DNA from: Hyphomicrobiales bacterium
Lineage (GTDB): Bacteria; Pseudomonadota; Alphaproteobacteria; Rhizobiales; Rhizobiaceae
DNA length: 38,972 nucleotides
NCBI GenBank assembly: GCA_900473685.1
Contig: UCNE01000027.1
Span: 1 to 38,972, forward strand
Direction: 5' to 3'
Shown here one piece after another: positions 24,048-34,121 of this stretch. The translations under genes were made by a program, and so were the position numbers. The notes beneath the pieces are model-generated. The model was given only the letters and a program-made list of their open reading frames with translations, was not told the DNA's origin and made no database searches. Each line of letters starts with the position of its first letter. Positions within the stretch are counted from its first letter, which is position 1.

Positions 24048-24650
24048 ATGCCGAAAGTCGGAATGGAACCGGTGCGCCGCAAGGCGCTTGTGGACGCGGC
24101 ACTGCATGTGATCGGCGATCAGGGCACGCTATCCGTTACCATGTCCGACATCGCCCGGCAGGCTGGGGTTTCGGCAGCGCTGGCGCACCATTATTTCGGC
24201 AGCAAGGAACAGTTGCTGGTCGAGACCGTACGTTCCCTTCTGAAACAGTTGCGTGACGATACGGTGAAGGCCCTCATGACTGCTGCAACGCCGCGCGAAA
24301 AACTGTCGGCGATCGTGCGGGTCAGCTTCCAGGCGGATCAGTTTGCACCGGAAACCATCGCGGCCTGGCTGGCCTTCTATTCCGAGGCCCAGCGGTCCGA
24401 AGCGACGCGCCGCTTCCTGGTGATCTATGCCCGCCGGTTGCATTCCAATCTCGTCGCCAATCTCAAGGCTCTCTGTGTCGCAGATGACGCGCAGCACATC
24501 GCAGAGGGCACGGCGGCGATGATCGACGGGCTTTATATTCGCCGGGCGCTCGGTTCCTCGCCGGTGACGGCGGACGCCTCGATCGCGCTGACCGACGACT
24601 ACATCACGCTCAATCTGAACGCTCGCCAGCCACAGAAAGATGCCGCATGA
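24048..24650 (+). CDS. betI: BetI, choline-responsive TetR-family repressor
   Basis: 200 residues from ATG 24048 (AAGGGG upstream); a start at 24000 would lie inside the operator. The TetR helix-turn-helix covers residues ~10-55 (GTLSVTMSDIARQAGVSAALAHHYFGSKEQLL), with the BetI-typical PVRRKALVDAAL before it. The C-terminal half (WLAFYSEAQRS, AEGTAAMIDGLYIRRAL) matches BetI. It represses the bet genes and is relieved by choline. The ATG of betC overlaps its stop by 4 bases, so the two are translationally coupled. Confidence 0.95.
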   Translation: MPKVGMEPVRRKALVDAALHVIGDQGTLSVTMSDIARQAGVSAALAHHYFGSKEQLLVETVRSLLKQLRDDTVKALMTAATPREKLSAIVRVSFQADQFAPETIAAWLAFYSEAQRSEATRRFLVIYARRLHSNLVANLKALCVADDAQHIAEGTAAMIDGLYIRRALGSSPVTADASIALTDDYITLNLNARQPQKDAA

Positions 24651-26170
24651 CCCGGCCGAATATTCTCATCATCATGGTCGACCAGTTGAACGGAAAGTTC
24701 TTTCCGGATGGTCCGGCGGAATTTCTGCATGCGCCGCATATGAAGGCGCTGGCCAAACGCTCGGCCCGCTTCCGCAACAATTACACCTCCTCGCCGCTCT
24801 GCGCCCCTGCCCGCGCCTCGCTGATGGCCGGACAGCTGCCGAGCCGGACGCAGGTCTATGACAATGCCGCCGAATATGTCTCGTCGATCCCGACCTATGC
24901 ACACCACTTGCGCCGCGCCGGTTATTATACGGCGCTGTCGGGCAAGATGCATTTCGTCGGGCCGGATCAGTTGCATGGTTTCGAGGAGCGGCTGACGACC
25001 GATATCTACCCGGCCGATTTCGGCTGGACCCCGGATTACCGCAAGCCGGGCGAGCGGATCGACTGGTGGTATCACAATCTCGGCTCCGTCACCGGCGCCG
25101 GTGTGGCCGAGATCACCAACCAGATGGAATATGACGACGAGGTGGCGTTTCTGGCCAACCAGAAGCTCTATCACCTCAGCCGCGAACATGGCGACGACGC
25201 CCGCCGCCCCTGGGCGCTCACCGTCTCGTTCACCCATCCGCACGACCCCTATGTGGCGCGGCGCAAGTTCTGGGATCTCTACAACGATTGCGACCAGCTT
25301 CTGCCGGAAGTCGGCGATATCCCGCTTGCCGAACAGGACCCGCATTCGCAGCGGTTGATCCATGCCTGCGACTATCAGAATTTCTCCGTCACCGAAGAGA
25401 ACGTCCGCCGCTCGCGCCAAGCCTATTTCGCCAATATTTCCTATCTCGACGAAAAGGTCGGCGAACTCGTCGATACGCTGACGCGCACCCGCATGCTCGA
25501 TGACACGCTGATCCTGTTCTGCTCGGATCACGGCGATATGCTCGGCGAGCGCGGCCTCTGGTTCAAGATGAACTTCTTCGAAGGCTCCGCCCGCGTGCCG
25601 CTGATGGTCGCAGGCCCCGGCATCGCCCCCGCCCTGCATCTGGCGCCGACCTCCAATCTCGACCTGACCCCGACGCTCTGCGATCTCGCCGGGATCTCGA
25701 TGGACGAGATCATGCCCTGGACGGACGGCGAAAGTCTGGCGCCGGTGATCAACGGCGAAGAGCGCATCGCGCCGGTGCTGATGGAATATGCCGCCGAAGG
25801 TTCCTACGCGCCGCTGGTCGGCATCCGCGAAGGCAAGTGGAAATACATCCACTGCGCCCTCGATCCCGACCAGCTGTACGATCTCGATGCCGACCCGCTG
25901 GAACTCAACAACCTTGCCAGCGTGCCCGCCCATGCCCCGACGCTGCGCGCGTTCCAGGCGATGCGCGACAGCCGCTGGGACATGGACGCGTTCGATTCCG
26001 CCGTGCGCGAAAGCCAGGCGCGCCGCTGGGTGGTCTACGAGGCGCTGCGCAACGGCGCCTATTACCCCTGGGATCACCAGCCGCTGCAAAAGGCATCCGA
26101 GCGCTACATGCGCAACCACATGAATCTCGACAATCTCGAAGAATCCAAACGCTTTCCGCGAGGGGAATGA
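24647..26170 (+). CDS. betC: Choline-sulfatase BetC
   Basis: 507 residues. Hydrolyses choline-O-sulfate to choline and sulfate in the cytoplasm. The sulfatase signature [12 protein letters not shown] has Cys52, the residue converted to formylglycine, with Arg56. The first metal ligand region is IIMVDQ near Asp12 and the second is [12 protein letters not shown] around residue 290. The C-terminal sequence (DALMAGSxx-like [12 protein letters not shown] and [19 protein letters not shown]) is typical of BetC. Starts with ATGA overlapping betI; betB begins one base after its stop. Confidence 0.96.
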   Translation: MTRPNILIIMVDQLNGKFFPDGPAEFLHAPHMKALAKRSARFRNNYTSSPLCAPARASLMAGQLPSRTQVYDNAAEYVSSIPTYAHHLRRAGYYTALSGKMHFVGPDQLHGFEERLTTDIYPADFGWTPDYRKPGERIDWWYHNLGSVTGAGVAEITNQMEYDDEVAFLANQKLYHLSREHGDDARRPWALTVSFTHPHDPYVARRKFWDLYNDCDQLLPEVGDIPLAEQDPHSQRLIHACDYQNFSVTEENVRRSRQAYFANISYLDEKVGELVDTLTRTRMLDDTLILFCSDHGDMLGERGLWFKMNFFEGSARVPLMVAGPGIAPALHLAPTSNLDLTPTLCDLAGISMDEIMPWTDGESLAPVINGEERIAPVLMEYAAEGSYAPLVGIREGKWKYIHCALDPDQLYDLDADPLELNNLASVPAHAPTLRAFQAMRDSRWDMDAFDSAVRESQARRWVVYEALRNGAYYPWDHQPLQKASERYMRNHMNLDNLEESKRFPRGE

Positions 26171-26171
26171 C

Positions 26172-27635
26172 ATGAAAGCCCAACCGCCAGCCTCCCATTT
26201 CATCGACGGCGAATATGTCGAGGATATCAACGGCGCCGCCTTCGAAAGCATCTATCCGGCCACCGGCGAAGTGATTGCCCGGCTGCATGCGGCCACACCG
26301 GCCATCGTCGACAAGGCGATCGCCAGCGCCAAGCGCGCGCAAGGCGAATGGGCGGCGATGAGCCCGACGGCGCGCGGCCGTATCCTCAAGCGCGCCGCTG
26401 ATATCATGCGGACACGCAACCGCGAACTGTCGGAGCTGGAAACGCTCGATACCGGCAAGCCCATACAGGAAACCATCGTCGCCGATCCGACCTCGGGCGC
26501 CGATGCGTTCGAATTCTTCGGTGGCGTTGCGGCAGCCGCGCTGAACGGCGACTATATTCCGCTCGGTGGCGATTTTGCCTTTACCAAGCGCGTGCCGCTC
26601 GGCGTCTGCGTCGGTATCGGCGCCTGGAACTATCCGCAGCAGATCGCCTGCTGGAAGGGCGCTCCGGCGCTGATTGCCGGCAATGCGATGGTGTTCAAGC
26701 CGTCTGAAAACACGCCGCTCGGCGCCTTGAAGATCGCCGAAATCCTGTTCGAGGCCGGGCTGCCGAAGGGGCTCTACAACGTCATCCAGGGAGACAGAAC
26801 GACGGGGCCGCTCCTGGTCAATCACAAGGACGTCGCCAAGGTATCGCTCACCGGCTCGGTCGAGACCGGCCGCAAGGTGGCGGGGGCTGCGGCCTCCAGC
26901 CTGAAGCACGTCACCATGGAGCTTGGCGGCAAGTCGCCGCTGATCGTCTTTGACGATGCCGATCTGGAAAGCGCCATCGGCGGCGCGATGCTCGGCAATT
27001 TCTACTCGACCGGCCAGGTCTGCTCGAACGGCACCCGCGTCTTCGTCCAGAAGGGCATCAAGGACAAGTTCCTCACCCGCCTCAAGGAGCGCACCGAAAA
27101 GATCATCATCGGCGACCCGATGGTTGAGGAAACCCAGCTCGGGCCGATGGTCTCGCGCGCCCAGCTCGACAAGGTGTTTGCCTATATCGAAAAGGGCAAG
27201 GCCGAGGGTGCGACGCTTCTGACCGGCGGCGGCATTCCGAACGACGTGTCTGCGGAAGGCACTTATATCCAGCCGACGGTGTTTGCCGATGTTACCGACA
27301 CCATGACCATCGCCCGCGAAGAGATCTTTGGGCCTGTCATGTGCGTGCTCGATTTCGACACTGAAGATGACGTGATCGCGCGGGCCAACGGCACCGAGTT
27401 CGGCCTTTCCGCCGGCGTCTTCACGTCAGACCTCACCCGCGCTCACCGCGTGGTGGACAGGCTCGAGGCCGGAACCCTGTGGATCAACACGTATAACCTG
27501 GCGCCGGTGGAAGTGCCATTCGGCGGATCGAAGCAGTCCGGTTTCGGGCGGGAAAATTCGCTGGCGGCGCTCAATCACTACACGGAGCTGAAGAGCGTCT
27601 ATGTGGCGATGAGCCCGGTACAGTCGCCGTACTAA
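26172..27635 (+). CDS. betB: Betaine aldehyde dehydrogenase BetB
   Basis: 487 residues. Oxidises betaine aldehyde to glycine betaine with NAD(P). Catalytic Glu250 (MELGGKSP) and Cys284 ([11 protein letters not shown]) are intact. The NAD region has [15 protein letters not shown] and [13 protein letters not shown]; the end has [26 protein letters not shown], highly typical of BetB. It follows betC with one base between, so same transcript. Downstream the usual neighbour betA is separated by an inserted gene. Confidence 0.96.
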   Translation: MKAQPPASHFIDGEYVEDINGAAFESIYPATGEVIARLHAATPAIVDKAIASAKRAQGEWAAMSPTARGRILKRAADIMRTRNRELSELETLDTGKPIQETIVADPTSGADAFEFFGGVAAAALNGDYIPLGGDFAFTKRVPLGVCVGIGAWNYPQQIACWKGAPALIAGNAMVFKPSENTPLGALKIAEILFEAGLPKGLYNVIQGDRTTGPLLVNHKDVAKVSLTGSVETGRKVAGAAASSLKHVTMELGGKSPLIVFDDADLESAIGGAMLGNFYSTGQVCSNGTRVFVQKGIKDKFLTRLKERTEKIIIGDPMVEETQLGPMVSRAQLDKVFAYIEKGKAEGATLLTGGGIPNDVSAEGTYIQPTVFADVTDTMTIAREEIFGPVMCVLDFDTEDDVIARANGTEFGLSAGVFTSDLTRAHRVVDRLEAGTLWINTYNLAPVEVPFGGSKQSGFGRENSLAALNHYTELKSVYVAMSPVQSPY

Positions 27636-27652
27636 ACGGATAGGAGATGCAA

Positions 27653-28108
27653 ATGCCCAGTGTCAGTATCTACGTGTTTTCTTCAAAGTCGATAACCAAC
27701 ATTTGGGCCGGTTTCGGTGCGGGAACATGGGCTGTGGGAATCGGCTCTGAAACGACAAATAAGGGCAAAACCACAAAAGCACTGAAAATGCCAATAGGCT
27801 CATTCGGCTTGCTTTATTGTGAACCATGGAAAGCATTCACGCTGCCGTTTGTGACGTGCTCGATACCGGAAGTTGGAAGCTACGAAGAAGAAATCTGGGC
27901 AGATCGGTGGATGCTTCCATTCAAATTTAAGGCACTTGGAACGCCAAGGAAAACGATGTCCGGATCCGAGATTGCAGGGCTTTCTGGGGCTCGTGAGCGT
28001 GGCATCACCAACTACGCTAATTATCTCACCGTGCAAGGGAACTTCGCTTTCCAAGCTTCATCCATCGAGGCCAGCGATTGGCAAACGATACTCTCAAGGT
28101 TGATTTGA
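27653..28108 (+). CDS. Unrecognised gene inserted in the bet operon
   Basis: 151 residues from ATG 27653; AGGAG lies six bases upstream. An ATG at 27647 is also in frame. I do not recognise the family with confidence. The pattern WAVGIGSE, then [17 protein letters not shown], then [18 protein letters not shown] recalls the PUA-like/EVE fold (a small-molecule or modified-base binding fold), but this is inference from shape only. GC is lower than its neighbours: I count 82 G/C in 27661-27840 (46%), against 43 of 60 for betB 26881-26940. Its stop is 2 bases before the betA start, and ATGCAAA occurs at 27647-27653 and again at 28111-28117, at both ends of the insert. Likely acquired horizontally. 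Confidence 0.75.
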   Translation: MPSVSIYVFSSKSITNIWAGFGAGTWAVGIGSETTNKGKTTKALKMPIGSFGLLYCEPWKAFTLPFVTCSIPEVGSYEEEIWADRWMLPFKFKALGTPRKTMSGSEIAGLSGARERGITNYANYLTVQGNFAFQASSIEASDWQTILSRLI

Positions 28109-28110
28109 CC

Positions 28111-29763
28111 ATGCAAAGCGCAGACTTCGTCATCATCGGTTCGGGCTCCGCAGGCTCCGCACTCGCCTACCGTCTGTCGGAAGATGGCAAGAACACCGTG
28201 CTGGTGCTGGAATTCGGTGGCAGCGATTTCGGGCCATTCATCCAGATGCCGGCGGCACTTGCCTGGCCGATGAGCATGAGCCGCTACAACTGGGGTTACC
28301 TCTCCGAACCCGAGCCGCATCTCAACAATCGGCGCATCACCGCCCCGCGCGGCAAGGTGATTGGCGGGTCGTCGTCGATCAACGGCATGGTCTATGTGCG
28401 CGGCTCGATGGAAGACTATAACGAGTGGGAAGAGCTTGGCGCCCGCGGCTGGGGTTATGCCGATGTGCTGCCCTACTTCAAGCGGATGGAAAACTCGCAT
28501 GGCGGCGAAGAGGGCTGGCGCGGCACCGACGGGCCGCTGCATGTCCGGCGCGGGCCAAACAAGAACCCGTTGTTCCACGCCTTTGTCGAGGCCGGGAAAC
28601 AGGCAGGCTTCGAACTGACCGACGACTATAACGGCTCCAAGCAGGAGGGTTTCGGCCTGATGGAGCAGACGGTTCATAACGGCAAGCGCTGGTCGGCGGC
28701 ATCCGCCTACCTGAAGCCTGCCCTCAAGCGTCAGAATGTCGAGCTGATCCGCTGCTATGCGCGCAAAATCGTCATCGAGAATGGCCGCGCGGTCGGCGTC
28801 GAGATCGAGCGCGCTGGTAAGATCGAAGTGGTGAAGGCCAACCGCGAGGTGATCGTCTCCGCCTCGTCGTTCAACTCGCCGAAGCTGCTGATGTTATCCG
28901 GCATCGGCCCCGCAGCGCATCTGAAGGAGATGGGCATCGAGGTGAAGGCCGACCGGCCAGGCGTCGGCGCCAATCTGCAGGACCACATGGAATTCTATTT
29001 CCAGCAGGTCTCGACCAAGCCGGTGTCGCTCTATTCCTGGCTGCCCTGGTTCTGGCAAGGGGTTGCGGGGGCGCAGTGGATGTTCACCAAATCGGGGCTC
29101 GGCACCTCCAACCAGTTCGAAGCCTGCGCCTTCCTGCGCTCCGCACCCGGCGTCAAGCAGCCGGATATCCAATATCACTTCCTGCCGGTGGCGATTTCCT
29201 ATGACGGCAAGGCGGCGGCGAAGAGCCACGGCTTCCAGGTGCATGTCGGCTACAATCACTCGAAGTCGCGCGGCTCCGTGACGCTGCGCTCGCCGGACGT
29301 GAAAGCCGATCCGGTCATCCAGTTCAACTATATGAGCCATCCGGAAGACTGGGAGAAATTCCGCCACTGCGTCCGCCTCACCCGCGAAATCTTTGGCCAG
29401 CAGGCGTTCGACCAGTATCGCGGCCCGGAGATCCAGCCGGGCGAAAATGTCCAGACCGACGACCAGATCGACGCCTTCCTGCGCGAGCATCTGGAAAGCG
29501 CCTATCACCCCTGCGGCACCTGCCGGATGGGCGACAAGAACGATCCGATGGCCGTGGTCGATCCGGAAACACGGGTGATCGGCGTCGATGGGCTGCGCGT
29601 TGCGGACTCATCGATCTTCCCGCATGTCACCTATGGCAATCTCAACGGCCCTTCGATCATGACCGGCGAGAAAGCAGCCGATCATATTCTCGGCAAGCAG
29701 CCCCTGCCCCGCAGCAACCAGGAACCGTGGATCAATCCGCGCTGGGCGGTCAGCGACCGGTAA
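28111..29763 (+). CDS. betA: Choline dehydrogenase BetA
   Basis: 550 residues from ATG 28111; the frame back to 28078 overlaps the inserted gene. A GMC-family flavoprotein oxidising choline to betaine aldehyde. The FAD-binding [15 protein letters not shown] is at the N-terminus, the GMC signature [14 protein letters not shown] at residues ~87-100, and the C-terminal active-site region has HPCGTCRMG and [19 protein letters not shown]. It likely associates with the membrane and passes electrons to quinone. Its ribosome site is a moderate AAGGTTGA inside the end of the inserted gene, so its translation now depends partly on that gene. Confidence 0.96.
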   Translation: MQSADFVIIGSGSAGSALAYRLSEDGKNTVLVLEFGGSDFGPFIQMPAALAWPMSMSRYNWGYLSEPEPHLNNRRITAPRGKVIGGSSSINGMVYVRGSMEDYNEWEELGARGWGYADVLPYFKRMENSHGGEEGWRGTDGPLHVRRGPNKNPLFHAFVEAGKQAGFELTDDYNGSKQEGFGLMEQTVHNGKRWSAASAYLKPALKRQNVELIRCYARKIVIENGRAVGVEIERAGKIEVVKANREVIVSASSFNSPKLLMLSGIGPAAHLKEMGIEVKADRPGVGANLQDHMEFYFQQVSTKPVSLYSWLPWFWQGVAGAQWMFTKSGLGTSNQFEACAFLRSAPGVKQPDIQYHFLPVAISYDGKAAAKSHGFQVHVGYNHSKSRGSVTLRSPDVKADPVIQFNYMSHPEDWEKFRHCVRLTREIFGQQAFDQYRGPEIQPGENVQTDDQIDAFLREHLESAYHPCGTCRMGDKNDPMAVVDPETRVIGVDGLRVADSSIFPHVTYGNLNGPSIMTGEKAADHILGKQPLPRSNQEPWINPRWAVSDR

Positions 29764-30126
29764 GGCTTGACGCCGGGGAAACTGCGAAACGGCGGCAGCA
29801 GAACGAGCCGGCTTTCAAACCGCTGGTGCGCAGCTTGCCTTCAGCGAGGGCTTGGGTTGCACGAAATTTGGCTTTCTGCCCATAAAACGTGCAAAAAGAC
29901 ACGAGTACAACCTAAAATTTAAGCATTTTTAATCTTCGGTTGTTAATTCTATTGACAGAGCGGACACTTGGCGAAGGCCCATGACGGGACATCGCCCTCT
30001 GTTTCCGGTGTCGCGCCCGATCGTCATACCCACCTTGCCAAGGCCAGTCGTTGACGAATGCCGTCGCCCTCGTGCGCCGTCATCGCATGCGGACGCGTGC
30101 CTTGCCGGCAACCGAGAAGTAGATTC
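29764..30126. other. Intergenic region between betA and chemoreceptor gene
   Basis: 363 bases. AT-rich near 29900-29960 with a TTGACA at 29952-29957, a possible -35 box; no clear -10 is found 17 bases on. No convincing bet-operon terminator or gene is visible. Confidence 0.5.
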
Positions 30127-32028
30127 ATGACAATCAAATCACGCCTGCTCACCTGCCTGTTTCTGGTCGCTCTTTCCATGGTCGTATTGATTGCGACGGC
30201 CTTCAACGCGATGAACTCCATTTCCAAGCGCACCGAATCGATCGTCGCCGACCGGCTGGTGCCGGTGGCGCAGCTAAAAACCGTCGCCGACATGTATGCC
30301 GTCAATATCGTCGATACAGCCCATAAGGTGCGCAGCGGCGCACTCGACTGGAACGCCGGCGCCAAGGCCGTCACCGATGCCCTTTTGACCATCGAGGCGA
30401 AATGGTTTGCCTATGAGGCAACCAAGCTGACAGAAGCGGAAAAATTGCTGGCCGATGCGTTCGGCACGGCACGCGCCGCCAGTGCCGCGGCAATACAGAA
30501 CCTGCTTGATATCATGCAGCGGCGCGACCGCCCGGCTTTCGAACACTTCATCGACAGGGAACTCTACACCGTCATCGACCCGCTCAGCCTGCGGATCAGC
30601 GAGCTGATCGAGTTGCAGCTGACAGAGGCCAACCGCGAACTGCTGGCAGCCAAGGCAGAAAAGGACAGTCTCGTCCTGTCGAAAGCGGCCATTGCCGCCT
30701 TCACGATGGCGGTGCTGGCGGCCACGGTCTGGTTCGTCATTGCCGGGGTGTTCAAACCGTTGACGCGGTTGCGCGAAGCCATGCGCCAGCTGGCGGGCGG
30801 CAATCTCGGCGTGGCGATCTTCGGCGAAGGCCGCCGCGACGAGATCGGCCAGATGGCGGGCGCCATCGCGGTTTTCCGCGATAATGCCCTTGATCGCCAG
30901 CGCCTTGAAGAGGAAGCGGAGAGTAACCGCTCGCTGTCCGAGCGTGACCGGCAGGAGCGCGAAGCCCAGAAGGCGGCGGAAGCGGCGGAGGTGCAATCGG
31001 CCGTCTCCGCACTTGCCTTCGGCCTCGATAAACTGGCGGAAGGCGACCTCACCTACCGGATCGATACGGCCCTTGCCGCCCATCTCGACGCGCTGCGCAG
31101 CAATTTCAACAGTTCGGTCGGCAATCTCGAGGATGCGCTGCGATCGGTCGGCGAGACAGCCCGCGGTATCAGCGCCGGGGCGAGCGAGATCCGCTCGGCC
31201 GCGGCCGATCTGTCCAAGCGCACCGAACAGCAGGCGGCGTCGGTTGAGGAAACCGCAGCCGCGCTCGACCAGATCTCGGTCACCGTGTCGGATGCCAGCA
31301 AGCGGGCGGAGGAAGCAGGCGCGCTGGTGGTGCGCACCCGCAGTGCTGCGGAGCGATCCGGCGAGATCGTCGGCACCGCCATCGATGCAATGAGCGGGAT
31401 CGAGGCCTCCTCACGGGAAATCTCCAACATTATCGGCGTCATCGACGATATCGCCTTCCAGACCAACCTTCTGGCGCTGAACGCCGGGGTCGAGGCCGCC
31501 CGGGCCGGTGATGCCGGCAAGGGCTTCGCGGTGGTCGCCCAGGAAGTGCGCGAACTGGCGCAACGCTCGGCGCAGGCAGCCAGGGAAATCAAGACCCTGA
31601 TCGCCACGTCCAGCGGCCAGGTCCGCTCCGGGGTCTCGCTGGTGCGCGAAACCGGCACGGCGCTGGAAGGTATCATCGGTGAGGTCCAGGAGATCAGCAC
31701 CCATGTCACCGCGATCGTCGAAAGTGCGCGCGAACAATCCTCCGGCATCAAGCAGATCAACACCGCCGTCAACACGATCGACCAGGGCACGCAACAGAAC
31801 GCCGCCATGGTCGAGCAGTCGACAGCGGCAAGCCACAGCCTTGCCAATGAGGCCGGTGCACTGACGCAACTCCTGACCCGCTTCAAGACCGGCGGCGGCC
31901 ATGACAGAGCGGCAGGCATGCCACGCGCCGGCACGCAGAGCACCAGCCGTGCAACACCGGCGCTCCATACGGCCAAGGTTTATGCCGTGGGCGGCAGAGC
32001 ACAGGGTGGCGACTGGGTGGAATTTTAA
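30127..32028 (+). CDS. Methyl-accepting chemotaxis protein with C-terminal xWxxF tether
   Basis: 633 residues from ATG 30127 (GAGAAG upstream); the frame back to 30058 is not needed. The first membrane helix (~7-28) and second (~195-220) bracket a ~165-residue periplasmic helical domain of the 4HB_MCP size. HAMP follows (~218-270; [21 protein letters not shown]), then the signalling domain with the hairpin tip [20 protein letters not shown] (near residue 440) and [20 protein letters not shown]. The last five residues are DWVEF, fitting the xWxxF pentapeptide that docks CheR/CheB adaptation enzymes. The ligand is unknown; closeness to the bet operon does not prove choline sensing. Confidence 0.94.
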   Translation: MTIKSRLLTCLFLVALSMVVLIATAFNAMNSISKRTESIVADRLVPVAQLKTVADMYAVNIVDTAHKVRSGALDWNAGAKAVTDALLTIEAKWFAYEATKLTEAEKLLADAFGTARAASAAAIQNLLDIMQRRDRPAFEHFIDRELYTVIDPLSLRISELIELQLTEANRELLAAKAEKDSLVLSKAAIAAFTMAVLAATVWFVIAGVFKPLTRLREAMRQLAGGNLGVAIFGEGRRDEIGQMAGAIAVFRDNALDRQRLEEEAESNRSLSERDRQEREAQKAAEAAEVQSAVSALAFGLDKLAEGDLTYRIDTALAAHLDALRSNFNSSVGNLEDALRSVGETARGISAGASEIRSAAADLSKRTEQQAASVEETAAALDQISVTVSDASKRAEEAGALVVRTRSAAERSGEIVGTAIDAMSGIEASSREISNIIGVIDDIAFQTNLLALNAGVEAARAGDAGKGFAVVAQEVRELAQRSAQAAREIKTLIATSSGQVRSGVSLVRETGTALEGIIGEVQEISTHVTAIVESAREQSSGIKQINTAVNTIDQGTQQNAAMVEQSTAASHSLANEAGALTQLLTRFKTGGGHDRAAGMPRAGTQSTSRATPALHTAKVYAVGGRAQGGDWVEF

Positions 32029-32340
32029 CACCGCATGACCAGCCCTCACGGAAAGAGATGGAAAAGCCGGGCCTTGGGTCCGGCTTTTCTGCGTTCCGGC
32101 CCGGCGATATCGCGACCATGGATAAAGCGGCAAAACCCGGCACGGGACAGATCGCGCCATCGCAATAAGCTATAAAAACAGTAGATTTAATGCTTAAAAT
32201 CGGCAACTTGGGCGCTATTCTGCGTTTTTTGCTGATCGGAGAGATATTTGCTCTGATCGCTCAACATTAGAAATCCGTTTTTCTGTCTTTTGCCGCACAC
32301 GGCTGCGATATTCCGGGACGACAAAACAGGATTTCCTCCC
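32029..32340. other. Intergenic region between chemoreceptor and cysH
   Basis: 312 bases with the chemoreceptor terminator at 32062-32092 and an AT-rich stretch at 32165-32290 that should hold the cysH promoter. No riboswitch fold typical of SAM elements was recognised, and no gene. Confidence 0.55.
32062..32092 (+). terminator. Rho-independent terminator of the chemoreceptor gene
   Basis: AAAAGCCGG (32062-32070) and CCGGCTTTT (32080-32088) form a 9-bp stem around GCCTTGGGT; the T-run is part of the right arm. Confidence 0.8.
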
Positions 32341-33126
32341 ATGACATCCGCATCGCTTGAAAACCGCGCCGCAGCGCTCAACAGCCAGCTGGAAGGCCTC
32401 GACCTTTCCGGCCGGCTGGCGCTGATTGCTTCGCTCGACGGCAAATCAGTCTTTACCACCAGCCTCGGCATCGAGGACCAGGTCATTACCGCCGCGATCG
32501 GCACCGGCAAGCACGGCATCGAGGTTTCGACGCTCGAAACCGGCCGTCTCTTCAATGAGACCGTAGCGCTGATCGACACGACCGAAGAAACCTATGGCAT
32601 CCTGATCAAGCGGTTTTACCCCGAGCAGGACGACATCGACGCCTACGCCGCCAAGTACGGCCTGAACGGCTTTTACGACAGCATAGAAGCCAGGCACGCC
32701 TGTTGTGGCGCGCGCAAGGTGAAGCCTCTTGCGCGTGCACTCGAAGGGGCATCCTTCTGGATCACCGGCCTGCGCCGCGGCCAGTCCGGCAATCGTGCCG
32801 AGACGCCGTTTGCCGAAGCTGATGCCGACCGTGGCCTGATTAAGATCAATGTGCTCGCCGACTGGGACATCGAGACGATCCGCGCCCATGTCGCGGAAGA
32901 AGCAATCCCGGTCAATCCGCTGCATGCCCGCGGCTACCCCTCGATCGGCTGCGAACCCTGCACGCGCGCCATCAAGCCGGGTGAACCCGAGCGCGCCGGT
33001 CGCTGGTGGTGGGAAAACGACGAGAAGCGCGAATGCGGCCTTCACGTCGCGGAGACCGCAACCTCGACTATTCCGCAAACCTCATCGCTTTCCAGCAGCC
33101 CCCTTTCAAGCAGCATTGCGCGATAA
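32341..33126 (+). CDS. cysH: Assimilatory APS reductase (CysH, 4Fe-4S type)
   Basis: 261 residues from ATG 32341; the ribosome site is weak. Reduces adenylyl sulfate (APS) to sulfite with thioredoxin or glutathione. The iron-sulfur cluster cysteines are visible: [14 protein letters not shown] and GCEPCTRAI, a CC...CxxC pattern that marks APS rather than PAPS reductases. The catalytic Cys is in KRECGLHV near the end. The PP-loop core has [12 protein letters not shown] and ETGRLFNET. It leads a cysH-cysD-cysN cluster, with a 41-base gap to cysD. Confidence 0.94.
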   Translation: MTSASLENRAAALNSQLEGLDLSGRLALIASLDGKSVFTTSLGIEDQVITAAIGTGKHGIEVSTLETGRLFNETVALIDTTEETYGILIKRFYPEQDDIDAYAAKYGLNGFYDSIEARHACCGARKVKPLARALEGASFWITGLRRGQSGNRAETPFAEADADRGLIKINVLADWDIETIRAHVAEEAIPVNPLHARGYPSIGCEPCTRAIKPGEPERAGRWWWENDEKRECGLHVAETATSTIPQTSSLSSSPLSSSIAR

Positions 33127-33167
33127 TCCGCGCAGGCTCACGCCACAGACACTCCCGGAGACTTGAA

Positions 33168-34121
33168 ATGCCCAGTACTCTTCCGGAAACGGAACTGCAC
33201 AATCCGCAGACCACGAAGACCCCGCTCGATCCGCATCTGAAGGCGCTCGAGAACGAGGCGATCCACATTTTTCGCGAGGTGGCCGCCGAGTTCGAAAAGC
33301 CGGTCATGCTCTATTCCGTCGGAAAGGACTCTTCCGTCCTGCTGCACCTGGCACGGAAAGCCTTTTATCCGGGCCGCGTGCCGTTTCCGCTGCTGCATGT
33401 GAACACCGGCTGGAAATTTGCCGAGATGATCGCGTTCCGCAACGACATCGTCAAGAAGTACGACCTCGACTTCATCGAGCACATCAATCCGCGCGGCAAG
33501 GCTGAAAACGTCACGCCGTTCACCCATGGTTCGGCGCTGTTTACCGACATCATGAAGACCGAGGGCCTGCGCCAGGCGCTGGACGCCGGCGGCTTCGATG
33601 CCGCTTTCGGCGGCGCCCGCCGCGACGAGGAAGCCAGCCGCGCCAAGGAACGGATCTACTCGTTCCGCACGCCCGAGCATCGCTGGGATCCGCGCGCGCA
33701 ACGTCCGGAACTCTGGAACATCTATAACGGCATGATCCGCAAGGGCGAAAGCGTCCGCGCCTTCCCGCTCTCCAACTGGACCGAGGTCGATATCTGGCGC
33801 TACATCCAGGTGGAAGACATTCCGCTGGTGCCGCTCTACTACGCCAAGGAGCGCCCTTACGTCGAACGCGACGGCATGATGATCCTGGCCGAAGATCCGC
33901 GGCTGGAACTGCTGCCGGGTGAAACGATCCAGCACGGCTCGATCCGTTTCCGCACGCTTGGCGACTTCCCGCTGACGGGCGCTATCCCGTCACAAGCCAC
34001 GAACCTGGAAGAGGTCATTGCCGAACTGGAAATCGCCACGGTTTCCGAACGGCAGGGCCGCGCCATCGACCGCGACCAGTCCGGATCGATGGAAAAGAAG
34101 AAGCGCGAAGGATACTTTTGA
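33168..34121 (+). CDS. cysD: Sulfate adenylyltransferase subunit 2 (CysD)
   Basis: 317 residues from ATG 33168, with GGAG nine bases upstream; the frame back to 33006 overlaps cysH and is not coding. Small subunit of ATP sulfurylase, making APS from ATP and sulfate. The PP-loop motif [19 protein letters not shown] and the downstream [20 protein letters not shown] motif are typical. The C-terminus ends in [10 protein letters not shown], the conserved CysD tail. Its TGA overlaps the ATG of cysN (TGATG), implying coupled synthesis of the two subunits. Confidence 0.96.
   Translation: MPSTLPETELHNPQTTKTPLDPHLKALENEAIHIFREVAAEFEKPVMLYSVGKDSSVLLHLARKAFYPGRVPFPLLHVNTGWKFAEMIAFRNDIVKKYDLDFIEHINPRGKAENVTPFTHGSALFTDIMKTEGLRQALDAGGFDAAFGGARRDEEASRAKERIYSFRTPEHRWDPRAQRPELWNIYNGMIRKGESVRAFPLSNWTEVDIWRYIQVEDIPLVPLYYAKERPYVERDGMMILAEDPRLELLPGETIQHGSIRFRTLGDFPLTGAIPSQATNLEEVIAELEIATVSERQGRAIDRDQSGSMEKKKREGYF

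Noticed and set aside
24599..26251. 550-codon minus-strand frame
   Set aside because: Antisense to betC, which has a complete sulfatase signature; high GC produces long shadow frames.
32165..32340. Possible SAM riboswitch before cysH
   Set aside because: No SAM-I or SAM-II core pattern could be found by eye; the stretch is simply AT-rich.
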